The notes: a model not told the origin generated them from the letters alone. Positions 1-7,850 are shown, counted from the first letter of the stretch. The stretch is 61,426 bases of DNA from Actinomycetota bacterium (GCA_016870895.1 VGAA01000004.1:1-61426); one strand, 5' to 3'. Made by a program: numbers and translations.

Positions 1-431
1 CATTACTACCAAAGGGTGCGGTAATTGATGCAAATGATCCAAGATTTGAAAAGCCAGGAGCGATGCCAGAGCGAATTGCTGCTTTATGCCAGGAGAGTAA
101 TCAAGCAGTGCCAACTACCCCAGCTGAATTTGCTCGATGTATTTTTGACTCCTTAGCGGATGCATATGTGAAGGTGATTGATCAATTACAGCAGGCGGCA
201 AATGTGAGGATAAATTCAATTAATATTGTGGGCGGTGGTAGTGCGAATAAATTATTAAATCAATTAACCGCTAATGCAACTGGAAAAACAGTTTACGCAG
301 GTCCAGTGGAGGCAACAGTGTTGGGTAATATCATTACTCAGATGCAAGCAGATGGGGTAATTACCTCATTAGATCATGGCAGAGAGTTGATAAAAAACTC
401 ATTCAAACAAGAGGTTTTTAAGCCAGTTTAA
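1..431 (+). CDS. Rhamnulokinase-like FGGY carbohydrate kinase, C-terminal part
   Basis: The reading frame is open from the first bases of the window, so this is the 3' part of a longer gene. The C-terminal FGGY kinase signature is visible: an IVGGGSANKLLNQLTA segment followed by AGPVEATVLGN, which in this family lies around the ATP site and is closest to the RhaB (L-rhamnulose kinase) version. RhaB phosphorylates L-rhamnulose in rhamnose catabolism. Substrate cannot be proven without the N-terminal half. Its stop codon shares TTAA with the convergent lexA stop. Confidence 0.75.
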   Translation, partial: LLPKGAVIDANDPRFEKPGAMPERIAALCQESNQAVPTTPAEFARCIFDSLADAYVKVIDQLQQAANVRINSINIVGGGSANKLLNQLTANATGKTVYAGPVEATVLGNIITQMQADGVITSLDHGRELIKNSFKQEVFKPV

Positions 432-1102
432 ACAGATCTTAGAACCGCTGTTACCTTACCTAGTATCTGCACATCATCTGCTGGAATTGGCGCGTAATCA
501 TCATTTGCCGGTAGCAACCAATAATGTCCATCCTTTTTAGACCAGGTCTTAACAGTTGCCTCACCATCAATCATGGCTGCAACAATCTCACCCTTTTCTG
601 CACTCTTTTGCGATCTAATAACTACATAATCACCATCACAGATTGCTACATCAATCATGGAATCTCCCTTTACCTGCAATAGGAAGAGCTCGCCCTTACC
701 AACAATTGACTCCGGAAGTGGTAGGACCTCTTCAACTACCTGCTCAGCTAAAATTGGATTTCCAGCTGCAATCTTGCCAACTAGTGGAATTAATCTTGTT
801 TTATCCTGCGGGGCCGCCTCACCATCTTGACCAGGAAGAGTGATCTCAATCGCCCGACCACGAGAGGCATCCCGGCGGATCCAACCTTTTTCTTCCAGGA
901 TCTGTAATTGGTAGGTGACGGAGGCGGTAGAGGATAGGCCGGCAGCTTGGCCGATCTCGCGCATGCTGGGCGGATAGCCCTGATCCTCAACCGCTTTTTT
1001 TATAGCAGATAAAATCTTTAACTGCCTGGGGGTGAGTCCATGGTCATCGACTGGCCCATCTGGCAGCTCACTTACCTGGGCTTTTGCCGGTTTTTTAGCC
1101 AT
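428..1102 (-). CDS. lexA: LexA, SOS-response repressor and self-cleaving protease
   Basis: LexA represses DNA-damage genes and cleaves itself when RecA filaments form. From the start chosen here it is 224 residues: an N-terminal winged helix (about 22-90, LTPRQLKILSAI) and a S24 peptidase domain with the Ala113-Gly114 scissile bond (KIAAGNP), Ser148 in KGDSM and Lys185 in ATVKTW. An ATG at 1141 is also in frame but lies inside an SOS operator. The ATG at 1102 is preceded by TACCCT with a 6-base gap, typical of a leaderless start, so 1102 is preferred. It is divergent from the LysM gene, as lexA is in mycobacteria and Bacillus. Confidence 0.96.
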   Translation of the reverse strand: MAKKPAKAQVSELPDGPVDDHGLTPRQLKILSAIKKAVEDQGYPPSMREIGQAAGLSSTASVTYQLQILEEKGWIRRDASRGRAIEITLPGQDGEAAPQDKTRLIPLVGKIAAGNPILAEQVVEEVLPLPESIVGKGELFLLQVKGDSMIDVAICDGDYVVIRSQKSAEKGEIVAAMIDGEATVKTWSKKDGHYWLLPANDDYAPIPADDVQILGKVTAVLRSV

Positions 1103-1108
1103 AACTGA

Positions 1109-1137
1109 AGGGTAGCAGGGGGTGGAAAAAAAATCAA
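1109..1137 (-). promoter_or_regulatory. Leaderless lexA promoter
   Basis: On the minus strand the sequence reads TTGATT, 17 bases, TACCCT, 6 bases, then ATG at 1102. Spacing and hexamers fit a sigma-70/SigA promoter whose transcript would begin at or next to the start codon. The -35 hexamer (1132-1137) overlaps the SOS box at 1134-1149, so LexA binding would block it. Confidence 0.7.
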
Positions 1138-1149
1138 ACATATGTTCGG
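1134..1149. promoter_or_regulatory. SOS box (LexA operator) of lexA
   Basis: TCAAACATATGTTCGG matches 10 of the 12 fixed positions of the actinobacterial SOS box TCGAAC-N4-GTTCGA. It covers the -35 region of the lexA promoter, which fits autoregulation. Confidence 0.8.
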
Positions 1150-1162
1150 TTTTAAGTAGACA

Positions 1163-1190
1163 TTGTCAGTGGCGTGGTGTTTAATACTCT
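1163..1190 (+). promoter_or_regulatory. Candidate promoter of the SOS LysM gene
   Basis: TTGTCA (1163-1168) and TACTCT (1185-1190) are separated by 16 bases, predicting a transcript start near 1197. This start would fall inside the SOS box at 1192-1207, placing the gene under LexA control. Hexamers were matched by eye. Confidence 0.5.
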
Positions 1191-1191
1191 A

Positions 1192-1207
1192 TAGAACAGG
1201 TGTTCGA
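1192..1207. promoter_or_regulatory. SOS box (LexA operator) of the LysM gene
   Basis: TAGAACAGGTGTTCGA matches 11 of 12 fixed positions of TCGAAC-N4-GTTCGA. It lies at the predicted transcript start, 38 bases before the LysM gene, and 58 bases from the lexA operator. Confidence 0.88.
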
Positions 1208-1244
1208 ATCCCCTAGACCCCTGTTATTAACGGAGTAAGTCAAG

Positions 1245-1547
1245 ATGAAGGCAAGAAGAGCAAAACGGCTAGCCAGAACTGGTTTGAGCCTATCGCTGCT
1301 GGTTGTGATTGGTGCTGGCTTTAGCTCAATCTCAAGTGCTAACAACAGCACAGATACTGCCAGCACAAAAGCTAAGAGCAAGTATGTTCAGGTAGTGGTA
1401 ACACCGGGTGAGAGCATCTGGTCGATTGCCGCCATGGTGGCCGCCCCAGGTCAGATCAATTCGGTGGTGGCAGATATTGTGGAGGTAAATAAGTTAGGCA
1501 GTGCTGATCTGTTAGCGGGTATGAAGATCTTGGTTCCGGCAAAGTAG
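1245..1547 (+). CDS. LysM membrane-anchored protein, probable SOS cell-division inhibitor (YneA/Rv2719c type)
   Basis: This 100-residue protein has a basic N-terminus, one hydrophobic anchor (about residues 13-32) and a LysM domain (about 47-97, starting VVVTPGESIWSIAAMV). The architecture and the position divergent from lexA match YneA of Bacillus, DivS of Corynebacterium and Rv2719c of M. tuberculosis, small envelope proteins made during the SOS response that delay division. Its own SOS box supports the same role here; the function is by context and architecture. GGAG lies about 12 bases before the ATG. Confidence 0.82.
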   Translation: MKARRAKRLARTGLSLSLLVVIGAGFSSISSANNSTDTASTKAKSKYVQVVVTPGESIWSIAAMVAAPGQINSVVADIVEVNKLGSADLLAGMKILVPAK

Positions 1548-1571
1548 CAACCGCAAGCACTGCTGCTGCGT

Positions 1572-1610
1572 ATCATCTGCTGGAATTGGCACGTAATCAT
1601 CATTTGCCGG
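1572..1610. repeat. Direct repeat of the 3' end of lexA
   Basis: Bases 1572-1610 repeat 473-511 in the same orientation with one mismatch in 39. The first copy encodes the NDDYAPIPADD part of LexA; the second is non-coding between the LysM and NUDIX genes. It is best read as the footprint of a past duplication or recombination. Confidence 0.9.
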
Positions 1611-1613
1611 CGA

Positions 1614-2102
1614 TTACAGCGCCTTTAACCTCTCTAAAAGTTGTGGCCAAGTAATTGCAAAGCTTGGATGTAGATTTTTCTTAATGACATCATCAAGTGG
1701 GATCCAAGCCACCTGTTTGGACTCATCATTTGCTTCATGGGCAACTAACTCCTTGTGGGCATTTGCAATTACGGTGTGATAACTCCACACCCCATGATCA
1801 TCAATAAATATCTCACCTGGCGTTAAATCTTTTTCAAAGATACCAATCTCTTCATGGGCCTCCCTGATCGCAGCCTCAACTGCGCTCTCATGAGAATCCC
1901 GAGCGCCACCTGGAATTCCCCAGGTATCACCATTGTGTACCCAAGGAGCTCGGTGTTGCATCAAGATGGTTTTATCTCTAATAAGTAGTAATCCAGCTGC
2001 GCCATGTAATCCCCAATGCTTACCACCGCAACTACATTCCACCCAACCATCGCCATCTCGGTGTGCCATAAGGGTAGTTTTACACACTAAGGAGTAATTC
2101 AC
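1614..2102 (-). CDS. NUDIX hydrolase
   Basis: A 162-residue NUDIX protein. The Nudix box begins at GGARDSHESAVEAA and continues IREAHEEIGI, giving the metal-binding REXXEE pattern. An N-terminal C-S-C-G-G-K-H-W segment precedes the fold and may bind a metal. Such enzymes hydrolyse nucleoside diphosphates linked to another group, for example in nucleotide-pool cleaning. The substrate cannot be read from the sequence. It is read toward the LysM gene, and the intervening 66 bases contain the lexA repeat. Confidence 0.88.
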   Translation of the reverse strand: MNYSLVCKTTLMAHRDGDGWVECSCGGKHWGLHGAAGLLLIRDKTILMQHRAPWVHNGDTWGIPGGARDSHESAVEAAIREAHEEIGIFEKDLTPGEIFIDDHGVWSYHTVIANAHKELVAHEANDESKQVAWIPLDDVIKKNLHPSFAITWPQLLERLKAL

Positions 2103-2155
2103 ATATTTACTCTCATCTTTAAGCGGTGAGTTTAAAATCTATTTAAATTATCGCC

Positions 2156-2366
2156 ATGATTTTTAAGCCAGGGTTATTAATTCTCACCCTGCCCCTACCT
2201 TTATCTGCTTGCGCTAGATCGGGCGATTGGTGATTGCCCAAATTATCCGCTGGCACTTTTGCTAAGAAGAGTTTTTAGCACCTCCTGGCCAAGTAGTAGT
2301 TTTGCTGCCATGCGGGCTGAGCTGCACCCACGGATTTGTGCTGCATTATTTGGCGGTAGTATTTAA
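2156..2366 (+). pseudogene. Possible degenerate lipoprotein gene in a 307-base gap
   Basis: The gap 2103-2409 holds no convincing intact gene. An ATG at 2156 opens a 25-residue peptide (to 2233) that looks like a lipoprotein signal: hydrophobic core ending LSAC, a lipobox. After its stop, the +1-shifted frame stays open to 2366, as expected if one base had been lost or gained. No family was recognised, so this may be a pseudogene remnant or chance. Confidence 0.25.
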
Positions 2367-2370
2367 TTAC

Positions 2371-2388
2371 CTAATCAACGTTGATTAG
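2371..2388. promoter_or_regulatory. Perfect 18-base palindrome upstream of ald
   Basis: CTAATCAACGTTGATTAG is a perfect 9+9 inverted repeat ending 21 bases before the alanine dehydrogenase start. It is a good candidate operator. In mycobacteria ald is controlled by AldR, an Lrp-family protein, but the match to an AldR site is not established here. Confidence 0.55.
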
Positions 2389-2409
2389 AGAAGTGGGCAA
2401 GAGAGTAAA

Positions 2410-3492
2410 TTGATAATTGGTATTCCCAAAGAGTTAAAAAATAATGAGTTTCGAGTCTCTGCTACTCCCGCTGGTGTACATGCATATGTAAGTGCTGGAC
2501 ATCAGGTAATTGTTGAAAGATCTGCTGGAGTTGGCTCTGGTATCTCAGATTATGATTACATCAAAGCTGGCGCCAGCATTATTGATAAAGCAGATGAGAT
2601 TTGGCAAACAGCTGATCTAATTCAGAAGGTAAAGGAGCCAATTGAGGTTGAGTATAAAAGAATGCGTAAGGGACAAATTCTTTATACCTACCTACACCTA
2701 GCTGCGAATAAAGCTTGCACCCAAGCGGTAATTGATTCTGGTATCACCGCAATTGCCTATGAAACTATTGAGGTGGACGGCTCATTGCCACTACTTGCGC
2801 CAATGAGTGAGGTAGCAGGGCGAATGAGTGTGCAGGTGGGAGCTGCTGCGTTGCAAGCATCATCTGGTGGGCGGGGAGTATTACTTGGGGGCGTACCAGG
2901 AGTTAGGCCGGGCAAGGTAGTTGTAATTGGGGCAGGGGTAGTTGGATTGGCAGCAGCCACAATTGCCCATGGCATGCGAGCTGATGTAACAGTTTTGGAT
3001 TTAGATATAAAGCGATTAGCAAAGATAGATCAATTATTCTCTGGCACCGTTAAAACTATTGCCTCAAGTGCATTTGATATTGAAAATGAGTTAGTAAAAG
3101 CTGATTTGGTAATTGGCGCAGTACTAGTTCATGGCGCAAAGGCGCCAAAGTTAGTTTCAAATGCATTGGTGGCAAAGATGAAGCCAGGTTCGGTATTGGT
3201 TGATGTGGCGATTGATCAAGGCGGCTGCTTTGAAGATTCACATCCAACCACTCATCAAGATCCAACATATAAAGTACATAACTCAATTTTTTACTGCGTC
3301 GCAAATATGCCAGGGGCAGTTCCAGCCACCTCCACCTTTGCCTTAGCAAATGCCACTCTTAAATATGGCTTGGCCTTGGCAGGTAAGGGCTGGGAAAAAG
3401 CAGTAGCTGATGATCCAAATCTGGCTAAGGGTTTAAATGTGCATGCTGGCAAGATTTACTACGATGCAGTTGCAAAGGCGCACAATCTCTAG
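2410..3492 (+). CDS. ald: Alanine dehydrogenase
   Basis: Reversibly converts L-alanine, water and NAD+ to pyruvate, ammonia and NADH. The 360-residue protein opens with the family signature IGIPKELKNNEFRVSATPAGV and has the Rossmann motif VVIGAGVVGLAAATIAHGM near 170-190; length is close to the usual 370. The start is TTG; the residues directly after it are the conserved N-terminus, so no longer start is needed. It is followed by the SAM-IV riboswitch, so it is separate from metY-metX. Confidence 0.94.
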   Translation: MIIGIPKELKNNEFRVSATPAGVHAYVSAGHQVIVERSAGVGSGISDYDYIKAGASIIDKADEIWQTADLIQKVKEPIEVEYKRMRKGQILYTYLHLAANKACTQAVIDSGITAIAYETIEVDGSLPLLAPMSEVAGRMSVQVGAAALQASSGGRGVLLGGVPGVRPGKVVVIGAGVVGLAAATIAHGMRADVTVLDLDIKRLAKIDQLFSGTVKTIASSAFDIENELVKADLVIGAVLVHGAKAPKLVSNALVAKMKPGSVLVDVAIDQGGCFEDSHPTTHQDPTYKVHNSIFYCVANMPGAVPATSTFALANATLKYGLALAGKGWEKAVADDPNLAKGLNVHAGKIYYDAVAKAHNL

Positions 3493-3507
3493 TATTTTTC
3501 TCCCTAA

Positions 3508-3680
3508 GGTCACGAGTCTCAGTTTCTAGCCCCGGCTAACTGAGCGGCAACCCTCCACCACGGTGGGGTGCTCCGGGTGAGGACCAGATCGATTGCAAGG
3601 TGTAATCGATAAGCGTGGATCGCTAAAAGAAAGTTTAGGGTCTATCCCTATTTTAATTCGATCCCCTTAAAACAAGGAGG
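3508..3680 (+). ncRNA. SAM-IV riboswitch with a Shine-Dalgarno-hiding hairpin
   Basis: The segment matches the SAM-IV core from memory: GGTC (3508-3511) pairs with GACC (3582-3585), CTCAGTT with AACTGAG, AGCC with GGCT, and CCACC with GGTGG, with the conserved GAGCGGCAACCCTCC between. A further stem, ATCGATT (3588-3594) with AATCGAT (3604-3610), follows. The likely expression platform is at 3662-3680, where TCCCCTT can pair with the ribosome site AAGGAGG. GGATCG (3617-3622) can instead pair with CGATCC (3659-3664) and free it. Upstream of metY, this predicts repression when S-adenosylmethionine is plentiful. Confidence 0.9.
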
Positions 3681-3685
3681 CTACT

Positions 3686-4990
3686 TTGAGTTACTCATTT
3701 GAAACCCAACAAATCCATGCTGGTCAAGTTCCTGATCCGACTACAGGCGCTCGCGCTCTGCCGTTATATCAGACAACTTCCTACCAATTCCGTGATACCA
3801 AGCATGCCGCTGATCTATTTGGTTTAGCTGAGCTTGGAAATATCTACACCAGAATCATGAATCCAACTCAAGATTCAATTGAGCAACGCATAGCCGCCTT
3901 AGAGGGTGGTGTGGCAGCACTACTTGTTTCATCTGGTTCAGCTGCGACCGCTTATGCGATCATGAATGTGGCTCAAGCTGGAGATCACATTGTTTCATCA
4001 CCATCTCTATACGGTGGTACTTACAATCTTTTCCATTACACATTACCTAAGTTTGGAATCGACGTTACTTTCGTGGATAACCCAGAGGATCCAGAGAGTT
4101 GGCGCAAAGCGGTTAAGCCAAACACTAAGGCATTCTTTGGCGAGACGATTGCTAATCCAAAAAATGATGTTTTAGATATTGAAACAGTGGCAAAGATTGC
4201 TCATGAAAATGAGGTGCCATTAATTGTCGATAACACTGTGGCAACACCATACTTAATCAAACCAATTGAATTTGGTGCTGATGTGGTGGTTCATTCAGCA
4301 ACTAAATTCCTCTCTGGCCATGGCACAGCTATTGTGGGTGCGATTGTTGACTCTGGAAAGTTTGATTACGCCAGATATCCAAATCGATTTAAGAGTTTTA
4401 ATGAGCCAGATCCTTCCTACCATGGCTTGGTATACGCCCAAGCACTTGGCGTTGGCTCTGCATTTGGTGCAAATCTCTCTTATATCTTTAAGATTCGCCT
4501 AACTCTGCTTCGTGATATTGGCGCAGCAGTCTCACCATTTAATGCTTGGTTACTGGCCCAAGGTTTAGAGACCTTGTCGTTGCGTATGGAGCGACATGTT
4601 GAAAATGCAAAGGCGATCTCTGCTTGGTTGGAAAAACATCCCCAGGTGGAAAAGGTTAATTACGCATCCTTGCCTTCATCTAAGTGGCACAAGTGGGCAA
4701 CTAAGTACTGTCCAAAGGGCAGCAGCTCAGTTCTATCTTTTGAAATTAAGGGTGGAATTGAAGCCGGTAAGAAGTTCATTGAAGCGCTAAAGCTTCACTC
4801 ACATGTGGCAAATATTGGTGATGTTCGAAGCTTGGCAATTCACCCAGCCTCAACTACCCACTCACAATTAACACCAGATGAGCAGTTAACTGCAGGTGTT
4901 ACTCCAGGATTAGTTCGACTATCTGTTGGTATTGAAACAGTCGCAGATATTCAAAAGGATCTTGAAACTGCATTTGCCGCAGCAAAGTAA
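3686..4990 (+). CDS. metY: O-acetylhomoserine sulfhydrylase (homocysteine synthase)
   Basis: A pyridoxal-phosphate enzyme joining O-acetylhomoserine with sulfide to give homocysteine, the methionine precursor. The 434-residue length suits MetY rather than the shorter MetB. The PLP lysine lies in SATKFLSGHG (about residue 209), and the Cys/Met-enzyme pattern DNTVATPYL...GADVVVHS is clear. The start is TTG, 5 bases after a perfect AAGGAGG. It is under the SAM-IV riboswitch and followed by metX, which makes its substrate. Confidence 0.95.
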   Translation: MSYSFETQQIHAGQVPDPTTGARALPLYQTTSYQFRDTKHAADLFGLAELGNIYTRIMNPTQDSIEQRIAALEGGVAALLVSSGSAATAYAIMNVAQAGDHIVSSPSLYGGTYNLFHYTLPKFGIDVTFVDNPEDPESWRKAVKPNTKAFFGETIANPKNDVLDIETVAKIAHENEVPLIVDNTVATPYLIKPIEFGADVVVHSATKFLSGHGTAIVGAIVDSGKFDYARYPNRFKSFNEPDPSYHGLVYAQALGVGSAFGANLSYIFKIRLTLLRDIGAAVSPFNAWLLAQGLETLSLRMERHVENAKAISAWLEKHPQVEKVNYASLPSSKWHKWATKYCPKGSSSVLSFEIKGGIEAGKKFIEALKLHSHVANIGDVRSLAIHPASTTHSQLTPDEQLTAGVTPGLVRLSVGIETVADIQKDLETAFAAAK

Positions 4991-4994
4991 TTTA

Positions 4995-5022
4995 CTTAAC
5001 CTAAAAATATTTTTTAGTTAAG
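4995..5022 (+). other. Hairpin between metY and metX
   Basis: CTTAA (4995-4999) and CTAAAAA (5001-5007) pair with TTTTTAG (5011-5017) and TTAAG (5018-5022), a 12-pair stem with one bulge and a 3-base loop. It sits directly before the metX AGGAG. It could tune metX translation or mark an RNA processing point; it is too weak in GC to be a good terminator. Confidence 0.5.
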
Positions 5023-5036
5023 AGGAGTTACACCCA

Positions 5037-6134
5037 ATGAGTAAGGTTAATCTCACTGTCACTGGGGCATGGCTAGAAGATCATGCCCCTGGTGATCGCC
5101 AATTTCTTAAGATTGGTGATTTAGCGCTGGAGTCAGGTGAGGTATTACCGGATATCACGATTGCTTACCAAAGTTGGGGCAGATTAAATGCAACAGGTGA
5201 TAATGCAATATTAGTAAACCATGCCTTAACTGGCTGGGCCGATGTTAATGGTTGGTGGCCACAGATGGTTGGACCTGGTCTGCCATTTGATACTGATAAA
5301 TACTTTGTGGTTTGTCCAAATGTAATTGGTGGTTGCCAAGGGAGTACTGGTCCATCCTCATTGGCTCCAGATGGAAAAAGATGGGGCTCAAGATTTCCAT
5401 CATTAACAATCAGAGATATGGTGGCAGCTGAGCTTGCCTTTACTAAAAAAATTGGGGTAAGCAAATATCAATTATCGGTTGGTCCATCCTTAGGCGGTAT
5501 GCGAAGTTTGGAGTGGGCAATAGATCATCCAAATTTGATTGGTTCTATCTGCACTATTGGCTCATCTGCAGTTGCAACTGGTGATCAAATTGGTTCGGCC
5601 ACAATTCAAATCCGAGCAATAAAGAGTGACCCCTACTTTAATAATGGGGATTACTATGACCAAGATATTGGGCCAATTGAGGGTTTGGGAATTGCTCGAA
5701 GGATTGCGCATCTGACCTATCGAACTGAATCTGAGATGGATGTTCGCTTTGGTCGAGAGTTGCAAGGTGATGATACGGGCCGGTTTGCAGTTGAGTCCTA
5801 TCTAGATCATCAAGCACAAAAGCTGGCCAAAAGATTTGATGCTAATACCTATATTTCATTAACCGAGGCGATGCTCTCCCATGATGTTGGCCGAGAACGT
5901 GGCGGGGTGGCAGCCGCCCTCTCTGAGGTTAAGGTGCCACTGCATATAGTCTCAATCGATAATGATCGATTGTTTCCACCTAGGTTGCAGCAGGAGATAG
6001 CGGAGCTGGCCCCATCGGTCTCCACACTCCACACCATCTCCTCCCCATTTGGCCATGATGGTTTCCTAATCGAAGTCGAATCTGTGGGTCAAATCATCAA
6101 AAATGCGCTCAACCTGGCAAATATCGCAAATTAA
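5037..6134 (+). CDS. metX: Homoserine O-acetyltransferase
   Basis: Transfers acetyl from acetyl-CoA to homoserine, feeding MetY. It is a 365-residue alpha/beta hydrolase-fold enzyme. The nucleophile elbow is VGPSLGGMRSLEWA (Ser near 150), the acid is in VSIDNDRLFPP, and the His in FGHDGFLIE. The elbow GPSLGG differs slightly from the more usual GGSMGG. The ATG is preceded by AGGAG. It is 46 bases after metY and probably shares its riboswitch-controlled transcript. Confidence 0.94.
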   Translation: MSKVNLTVTGAWLEDHAPGDRQFLKIGDLALESGEVLPDITIAYQSWGRLNATGDNAILVNHALTGWADVNGWWPQMVGPGLPFDTDKYFVVCPNVIGGCQGSTGPSSLAPDGKRWGSRFPSLTIRDMVAAELAFTKKIGVSKYQLSVGPSLGGMRSLEWAIDHPNLIGSICTIGSSAVATGDQIGSATIQIRAIKSDPYFNNGDYYDQDIGPIEGLGIARRIAHLTYRTESEMDVRFGRELQGDDTGRFAVESYLDHQAQKLAKRFDANTYISLTEAMLSHDVGRERGGVAAALSEVKVPLHIVSIDNDRLFPPRLQQEIAELAPSVSTLHTISSPFGHDGFLIEVESVGQIIKNALNLANIAN

Positions 6135-6169
6135 TCAATTTGGATGTGCATTTAAGCCTGTGGACAATT

Positions 6170-6175
6170 TATAAT
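6170..6175 (+). promoter_or_regulatory. Consensus -10 element upstream of sigA
   Basis: TATAAT is the best -10 hexamer in the 110-base gap before the sigma factor gene. No good -35 is seen at 16-18 bases. The predicted leader is about 60 bases, so this gene is not of the leaderless type common in the window. Confidence 0.45.
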
Positions 6176-6244
6176 ATAGCCAGGAAGTCAGGCGGTTTAA
6201 AGTTAAACCGCAAAAAGTAAGACTTCAAAAACAAGGGATGAATT

Positions 6245-7825
6245 GTGGCTGTAACTCGTGCGCCCAAAAAGGGTGCCAAGGCTAGTAAATCTAAGAGAAA
6301 ACCTGCTGCAAAAAAGAATTTGCCAAAAAAATCTAAAGTAAAAAAAGGTAAAGTTGCCAAAAAGGTTGAAAAGGTTCCATTAAAAACCAATCTTGAGGCT
6401 AAAGATGTAGCCCAAATTTTGAAGGTGAAAGATTTAGTCATTCAGCAAAAAAATGTCTTGAGTGAATTGGCATCAAGGGGCGTTACAAATATTCATCGGA
6501 TAGTTAAAAAAGCAGATCAAGACCTGGTTTTGATAGCGCGTGAGTTAGAAAGTACCGTTCCAAAACAGATCCAAAAATTACGTAAGGCAGGCCTTGGCTC
6601 TCCTTATCGAATGCTAAAGAAGACTGAGTTAGCCCTAGTTGCACCCCCTGCGCCAAAGCCAAGTGCGGCTCCAGCTAGCAAGGGTGAAAAGATTTCTAAG
6701 GTAAAAATTGATGGTGAAGAGGTTGAGTTAGAAGAGGTTGAGTTAGAGGATTTAGATAGCTTAATTGAAGAGAAAGAGGAGACACCGGCAGAGGATGGTG
6801 CCTCCGAGATTAGAGTAGTAAATGTTGCTGAAGAGTCACAAAATGAAGAGAACTCATTTGTGCTTAAAGATTCCGAAGAGGATGATGCACCTGCGCAAAC
6901 TGTATTAACCGCTGGAGCAACTGCCGACCCGGTAAAGGATTACCTAAAATTAATTGGCCGAGTACCGTTATTAAATGCTGAGCTTGAGGTATCTCTGGCG
7001 CAATCTGTTGAGGCTGGCCTATTTGCCGAGGAGAGATTAGCAAATAATAAGAAGATGGATAAGAAGTTAAAACGCGAGTATCAACAAATTGTGTTAAATG
7101 GTCGTCGAGATAAAAACCATCTACTTGAAGCAAATCTTCGCTTGGTCGTTTCGCTAGCTAAGCGCTATACCGGACGCGGAATGTTGTTTCTAGATCTTAT
7201 TCAAGAGGGTAACTTGGGATTAATTCGCGCTGTAGAAAAATTTGACTACACAAAGGGTTATAAGTTCTCAACCTATGCCACCTGGTGGATTAGACAGGCA
7301 ATTACTAGAGCGATGGCAGATCAAGCTAGAACCATCCGTATTCCAGTACACATGGTTGAGGTTATTAATAAGTTAGCCCGGGTGCAGCGACAGATGTTGC
7401 AAGATCTGGGTCGGGAGCCAACACCGGAGGAGTTAGCAAAAGAATTAGATATGACGCCAGAAAAAGTGGTTGAGGTGCAAAAGTATGGCCGGGAGCCAAT
7501 TTCACTTCACACCCCACTTGGTGAAGAGGGCGATAGTGAGTTTGGTGATTTGATTGAAGACTCAGAGGCGATTGTGCCAGCTGATGCTGTTTCCTTCACT
7601 TTATTACAGGAGCAGTTGCACTCAGTATTAGATACTTTATCCGAGCGTGAGGCTGGTGTAGTAGCAATGAGATTTGGCTTAACCGATGGCCAGCCAAAAA
7701 CCTTAGATGAGATCGGAAAGGTTTACGGAGTAACCCGTGAGCGTATTCGTCAGATTGAATCTAAGACTATGTCTAAATTACGCCACCCATCTCGTTCCCA
7801 AGTACTTCGGGATTACCTAGATTAA
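6245..7825 (+). CDS. sigA: Primary RNA polymerase sigma factor
   Basis: Housekeeping sigma-70 (SigA/HrdB class), 526 residues. Region 1.2 begins near residue 228 ([16 protein letters not shown]), region 2 near 285-365 ([20 protein letters not shown], then [12 protein letters not shown]), and the region 4 helix-turn-helix at the end ([20 protein letters not shown]). The first 45 residues are extremely Lys/Ala-rich, followed by a structured 50-90 residue segment and an acidic stretch (about 150-215). The start is GTG with AAGGGATG upstream. The linkage to CDGSH, DUF7455 and parE resembles the hrdB region of Streptomyces. Confidence 0.97.
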   Translation: MAVTRAPKKGAKASKSKRKPAAKKNLPKKSKVKKGKVAKKVEKVPLKTNLEAKDVAQILKVKDLVIQQKNVLSELASRGVTNIHRIVKKADQDLVLIARELESTVPKQIQKLRKAGLGSPYRMLKKTELALVAPPAPKPSAAPASKGEKISKVKIDGEEVELEEVELEDLDSLIEEKEETPAEDGASEIRVVNVAEESQNEENSFVLKDSEEDDAPAQTVLTAGATADPVKDYLKLIGRVPLLNAELEVSLAQSVEAGLFAEERLANNKKMDKKLKREYQQIVLNGRRDKNHLLEANLRLVVSLAKRYTGRGMLFLDLIQEGNLGLIRAVEKFDYTKGYKFSTYATWWIRQAITRAMADQARTIRIPVHMVEVINKLARVQRQMLQDLGREPTPEELAKELDMTPEKVVEVQKYGREPISLHTPLGEEGDSEFGDLIEDSEAIVPADAVSFTLLQEQLHSVLDTLSEREAGVVAMRFGLTDGQPKTLDEIGKVYGVTRERIRQIESKTMSKLRHPSRSQVLRDYLD

Positions 7826-7850
7826 TCAAGTTAAATAAATTGGAGAAAAT

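Noticed and set aside
1103-1141. Upstream ATG (1141) as the lexA start
   Set aside because: It lies inside the SOS operator and upstream of the -10; the ATG at 1102 has a TACCCT 6 bases before it and gives the normal LexA N-terminus.
2181-2366. A 60-codon open frame as a real gene
   Set aside because: No start with a ribosome site, no recognised domain, and it is better explained as a shifted remnant or chance.
3636-3654. Intrinsic terminator within the metY leader
   Set aside because: TAGGG-TCTAT-CCCTA followed by TTTT has only a 5-pair stem; the ribosome-site hairpin is a better platform.
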